A stretch of 64,000 nucleotides of DNA, taken from the NCBI GenBank assembly GCA_907165065.1, contig OU015538.1:16941165-17005164 (forward strand), given 5' to 3'. A program made the translations under genes and the position numbers. The notes under the pieces were generated by a model, which saw only the letters and a list, made by a program, of their open reading frames with translations, was not told the DNA's origin and ran no database searches. This document shows, one piece after another, positions 59,601 through 64,000 of the stretch (its first letter is position 1; each line of letters opens with the position of its first letter). The DNA is from Caprimulgus europaeus (Eukaryota; Chordata; Aves; Caprimulgiformes; Caprimulgidae).

Positions 59601-62232
59601 TAATATATCTGTCAAGTTATTTCCTTCTGTGTTGAAAAATTTAATGAAGCAATGTACCTAATGACTGAAACTGAAGGGCGTGTCTGAATTCCTCCTATTT
59701 TAAACTAACACAATTGTTGTCAGAATTCTCTTTCAAGGACATTAAAATACATAGCCCCTAAAAGCCACTGTTTTCAATTAAGTAATAAAATCATTACTTT
59801 TGGATATAATTCCAGAGCCATGTGTATAGACAGGCAAAAAAACTTTCAGGTAACGTTCAGCACTGGCAGTTCTCCATTTGCAAATTGCTTTGTGATCACA
59901 GGTAAGCTGATGCATCTCTGCTGACTACAACTGAATTGATCTTGCTTAGTCCAGCATTTAATTTGGCTTTCTGCTGCAAAGGTATATGCACAGAGTAGTG
60001 CGCTGGAATGTATCCACTAAATCTGCTCTTTATAGTTCAGTGGGGAGGTAGTTGACTATTTTATGGTGGAAAAGACTTATACTTAAAAGTTAAAGGGGCA
60101 GTGATAGCTTTTAGGCCTAACATTTAAGTTGACTTAGTAAAATCCACCTCTTGATATTTATTCGTTTCACATTATAACTTTATATGAACTAGAAATAAAG
60201 AGTTTGTAATATATATCTGTATAGACATACATATATATATATATATATGTAGAAAGAGAGAGGGGTGATGAATGTCGATACAAATGTTATTTACATTTTA
60301 AGATAGAGTCGAATCCAAAAAGCTGTATAGCTTTTTAGAAACCTTGTTGGTTTTTTCAGAAAGTTTTAAAGCAGAATTGCACAGAAGCTATCTATCTGTA
60401 CCTGACTCTGCTTTTATTATAGTCACTATGAGGTTATGTTTTTGGATTTCAGTAAAGATTGTGGTGGCTGATTTATCTTTATTACTGCATCATGGAGTGC
60501 TGTTTAAGTTCCTGTGTTTGGGATCATGCAGAAAAATGTTGTGAACTGAGGAGAACCAAACTGGAGTTTTCTGGCTAAAGCAAAGCTTTTTTACAAAATG
60601 AGGGAAAAGCAAAAATCTGTAAAGGTAAAAATCTGTTCATGCTACTGTTGTGAAGGGCTGCTTGGATTTACAAGCAGTTTAAATGTCTTTACCAATGGTT
60701 AGTGTTTTCATCAGCTATGTTTTATTTTAATTATCCTACCTAGGGTGGTGAAATAAGAGGGTGTAAAAGTCCAGGACTGAACATTTATTCATAATAAGCA
60801 ACTAGCTGAAGCAATACAGCTCACAAAAGCTAAACAGCATAGGGATTCACTTAGAGTTATGTATCAGGAGAGGATTAGGTCTTTGTTTTTGTGATAGGTA
60901 CACCACATTTTTTTTTTTCCTTTGTGATCCTGTCTGCTGGTTTTGGAAGCAAATGGTCCCTCTCTCTACAGTCTTCATGTGTATTGGTGTCAATCGTGAT
61001 AAATTAGATTATTTTTTTTTGTGGTAGTTATTTCCTCTGCATGTTCTGGATACTTTCTGTACAAAACTATGAATATGCAACATTCTCAAGTACTGCCAAA
61101 AAAATTCTTCTGATTTTTGTGCTTGATTATGAGTGTTTTTCTTCCTCCAGAACATAAAATCCTCTTCCTAAATGTCACACAATCCAGACTTCTACCTTTC
61201 ACGTCCAGACCTGTCACATTTCAATTTTCCTCTTGCTGATGAGATTCAAGGTGTCAGCGTTTTCAAATGTACTTAACCAAATGAAAAAGAAACCATACAG
61301 AAAAACTACCTATTGAAGAAAGCTGATCATGAGAATCATACCTTTAATCTGATTAGAAGACCCACACAAGGGACATTTTACACTAGTGTTCAGAAACAGA
61401 ACTCTAAAACTAAAGAAGGTTGCAGTTCTATCATCTGCACTGGAATAATCCGAAAAAAATAACAGTAAAAGTGCTCTGCCCTATTTCTAAAATGCTGTTT
61501 GGCAAACAGTCCAGTCCTAGCTAGTGGAAGGAAAGCTGTTGAGATATGCCATTTCCTTAAATTTTTTTAGCCCAACTGGTTCACCCGTTTTCAGTCTACT
61601 GTTCAGTTTTTCTGTGGAGGAGAAACAGATGATGATGATTCTGGGTGCCTTTGTCTGCTCTTGTAGGCTTGTTTCTGGTCAGGATATTGGCCAACATCTT
61701 CCAGTTTCTCATGGTCCCCTTGCTTCTCTGTGCTCTTCAGCATCCTGCAGATTTCCTCTCAACATTTTCCATGGTGTCGTGCTTCCTTCCTCACTGGTAC
61801 CTCCACTGCTTCAGTCCTCTGTAGAGATGAGCTTGTCAGCATGACTGTGGCATGTGGGGATTTTTAATGATATATTTGCATGTGCAGGTGTTTGGAGTGA
61901 TAGTTCTGTTTTTTTCAGTGGCTTGTGAATGGAGACATGTAACTTTTAATAGCAGGTTTTGACTGGTAGCAATGTTACAAGACAGAAGAATTTATTCTGA
62001 GCTTTAGTAAACAAGTACCTTTTGTCTTTCTGGCATCTGGTCCTCCAGCTTGAAGCCAAAGTGCTGCAGACCCATCTGCCTGCAAAAAGGGAATATGCAG
62101 TGATGTAATAAATAAGACAGTGCTCAATCTAACCATAAGTTTTATTATTTTTATGCAGATGAGCCCTAACCTGTGTTTCATGAGTCACTAATATCTCAGT
62201 TCTGAACACCTGCTTGTGTGATTTAATTTTAT
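59601..62232. other. Non-coding DNA
   Basis: No gene recognised. (AT)n at 60229-60249, followed by a short GA-rich run. T10-12 tracts near 60909 and 61011. A 106-codon plus frame (61524-61844) has no recognisable content. Confidence 0.5.
60229..60249. repeat. (AT)n microsatellite
   Basis: About ten alternating A/T units flanked by ACATAC and GTAGAAAGAGAG. Simple repeat. Confidence 0.85.
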
Positions 62233-62406
62233 ATAGAATCACAGAATGGTTTGGGTTGGGAGGGACCTTAAAGATCATCCAGTTCCAACCCCCCTGCCAT
62301 CAGCAGGGACACCTTCCACTAGACCAGTTTGCTCAAAGCCTCATCCAACCTGGCCTTCAACACTTCCAGGGAGGGGGCATCCACAGCTTCTCTGGGCAAA
62401 CTGTGA
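62233..62406 (-). mobile_element. CR1 LINE 3' tail, well preserved
   Basis: ATAGAATCACAGAATGGTTT marks the reverse-complemented terminal octamers at the element's 3' end (62233). It continues through GGGTTGGGAGGGACCTTAAA, CCAACCCCCCTGCC, AGGGACACCTTCCACTAGACC, TCATCCAACCTGGCCTTCAA and CCACAGCTTCTCTGGGCAA, then stops near 62406. It is about 174 bp and close to the usual bird CR1 sequence, so it is the youngest-looking copy in the window. It shares CATCAGCAGGG with the copy at 8628. 5'-truncated, no coding capacity. Confidence 0.97.
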
Positions 62407-64000
62407 AAGTATATATATGTATGGCCCCAAATTTTGTCAAGGAAAATAAAAGGTTCATGTGATCTATATAACTTGGGATCATCTGAGGTGACACAGATAT
62501 GTTCTGGTGCACAGCCTCTCCCTTGCAATGCTGGAGAGGAGGGGTGACAAATTCAGGGGCTGTATCTTTATAAATATTTGCTTTTTGTTTCTTTAATAAG
62601 CCTTTTTAACTTACAGGACAGGTTGCAACAGTTATTGAAAGAAAATGGTGGTCCTTATTTGTGGCTGCTGACTAAGTAGATTTCTGTCTGTGTATTGAAG
62701 TTTCCATTAGTGTCAGATTTTTAAATTTAAATTTTATAGCCTGCATATTTGCTCCTGGGAATTTCAGTCAGTTCATTGTAACAAATAAAATCACAGTAAA
62801 ATAACTTTGCTTTTTCACAGATCACAGATTATTGAATTGATGCTTTAACATGGAAATTTAGCATTTAAGATGTATGTTATTACTGTCATTTTTGCTCTAA
62901 AGAAGCTTCTCAAAAAGTACTTTCACTTTAAAACTGCCTAAGTGCTTTACACTATACAGAATAAGGCAAATCTAACTTTGCACTATTGAACAGTAGGACA
63001 AAAGCTGCTGCCTGTTAATAGACGAAGGAAATTGGGAGAAAAATGGAGTAGCTGAGTTTAGAGAAACTTGTACTTTTTTCTTAATGAGCACTTTAACTGC
63101 CAATTGATCAGACATTCAGCATTACAGTAAATGGTCAATGAAATATATAATGATGCAAGACTGCACTTTAACAAGACCAAATCTTGCAGCAATCAAGAAT
63201 GCTTAAGGACAGAAAAATAAATACAGAGCAAATTTCTCTCTGTGCTTACTTTTAAAAAAGCCAAAAGAGCAATAACAAACATTCAGGCAGTTAATTGGTG
63301 ACATCCCTTATTGTGTGTGGTGACACACTTGCTCATGAAATTCCATTTTGTAGTTCTGTCTTATTTGTTTATTTAATTCTACAGGATTTTTACTGTTGGA
63401 TTTCAGTCACATCTAATTGCTAGAGAATGATTCGTTATTAAGGTCTTGAGCTCACAAATCTTTATGTACTTGCTTAATTTTATACGTATGAGCTCAAGGC
63501 AGCTCTCCAAATGGATGAAACTGAGAATATTGGTATGCGTTGCAGTATTAATTCCTAAATTAATACACAGGTAGAATAAAACTCAATGCACGGGAGGATT
63601 TCTATTTTTATAAATTTAAAAATAGAAAGATTTTAGTTTTCACAAGCAAATCTTGGATTCTAATCAAGTAAAAATCAGAGCACATAATTGTCTTATTTCT
63701 CACCAAAACCATGGTATCAAAGAGTCCTTTGACATTTGCTATCATCAATGAGAAATACTGGTAAAACAAACAGCTTTTTTTCTTCTTTTCTTTACAGGGG
63801 GTGTGAGAGGTACCATTATAGGCAGCTGTCAGTGTGAACGGGTTAACATTTACCTAATTTATAATGTGTGAAAATAGACATCTGCTAGCAGAACTGGAAT
63901 GGAAAGAGCACAGTTCACATCATGTTTACCCTTCTTCCCTGTCTCAGGTCCTCTGGCATTGAATACACTGTTTAGAGGGTTGATAAATATTTGACTTTTA
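62407..64000. other. Non-coding DNA to window end
   Basis: A short TATATATATG run directly adjoins the CR1 break point. A strong acceptor-like site ends at 63797 (see findings). No gene or other repeat recognised. Confidence 0.5.

Noticed and set aside
1-64000. Over a hundred open frames of 60-153 codons on both strands
   Set aside because: In AT-rich DNA of this length a similar number is expected by chance. Most overlap open frames on the opposite strand, use no plausible start or splice context, and show no recognisable domain.
1-64000. CRISPR arrays, tRNA or rRNA genes, operons, prophage-like genes
   Set aside because: No regularly spaced repeats, cloverleaf with tRNA boxes, rRNA blocks or closely packed genes were seen. 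The sequence is vertebrate non-coding DNA.

Overview
The window is vertebrate nuclear DNA, almost certainly from a bird. It is AT-rich, poor in CpG and has no compact coding. The diagnostic signal is the avian CR1 retrotransposon tail, ending in the CATAGAATCATAGAATGG-type octamer repeat, followed by the GGGACC..AAAGATCAT..CCAACCCCCCTGCC block. A relic of an avian endogenous-retrovirus LTR (GGTGGGTTGACCCTGGCT start) supports the same call. I cannot name the species or the chromosome.

I find no intact protein-coding gene, RNA gene, CRISPR array or operon. The many open frames of 60-153 codons are about as numerous as expected by chance in AT-rich DNA of this length, and most overlap open frames on the other strand. 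The window reads as intergenic DNA or, more likely, one or more introns of a large gene.

Layout: 1-3.2 kb is plain AT-rich DNA with a long (AT)n and a short (GT)n repeat. About 3.4-4.2 kb holds the only stretch that reads like decayed coding sequence: minus strand, 121 plus 91 codons in one frame broken by a single stop, with a splice-acceptor-like site upstream. 5.5-5.8 kb has a strong acceptor-like site followed by an open frame. A CR1 tail lies at 8.6 kb, a MIR-like SINE relic at 10.4 kb and a CR1 reverse-transcriptase fragment at 16.3 kb. A T9G20 run sits at 22.7 kb. T16 and A15 tracts face each other at 31.1-31.2 kb. A 101-bp LTR-derived mini-element with matching inverted ends and a CR1 fragment lie at 33.2-33.5 kb. 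A second MIR-like relic (39.8 kb), a G/T-C/A inverted repeat (42.8-43.0 kb) and a possible third MIR-like relic (44.7 kb) follow. A possible retrocopy 3' end (AATAAA, then A14) lies at 48.5 kb. The remaining CR1 pieces are at 52.4, 59.3 and 62.2 kb.

All six CR1-derived pieces lie on the minus strand. Retrotransposons kept inside introns tend to be antisense to the host gene, so this weakly suggests that the window is transcribed left to right. Several splice-site-like sequences and homeobox-site-rich blocks are reported as low-confidence leads only.
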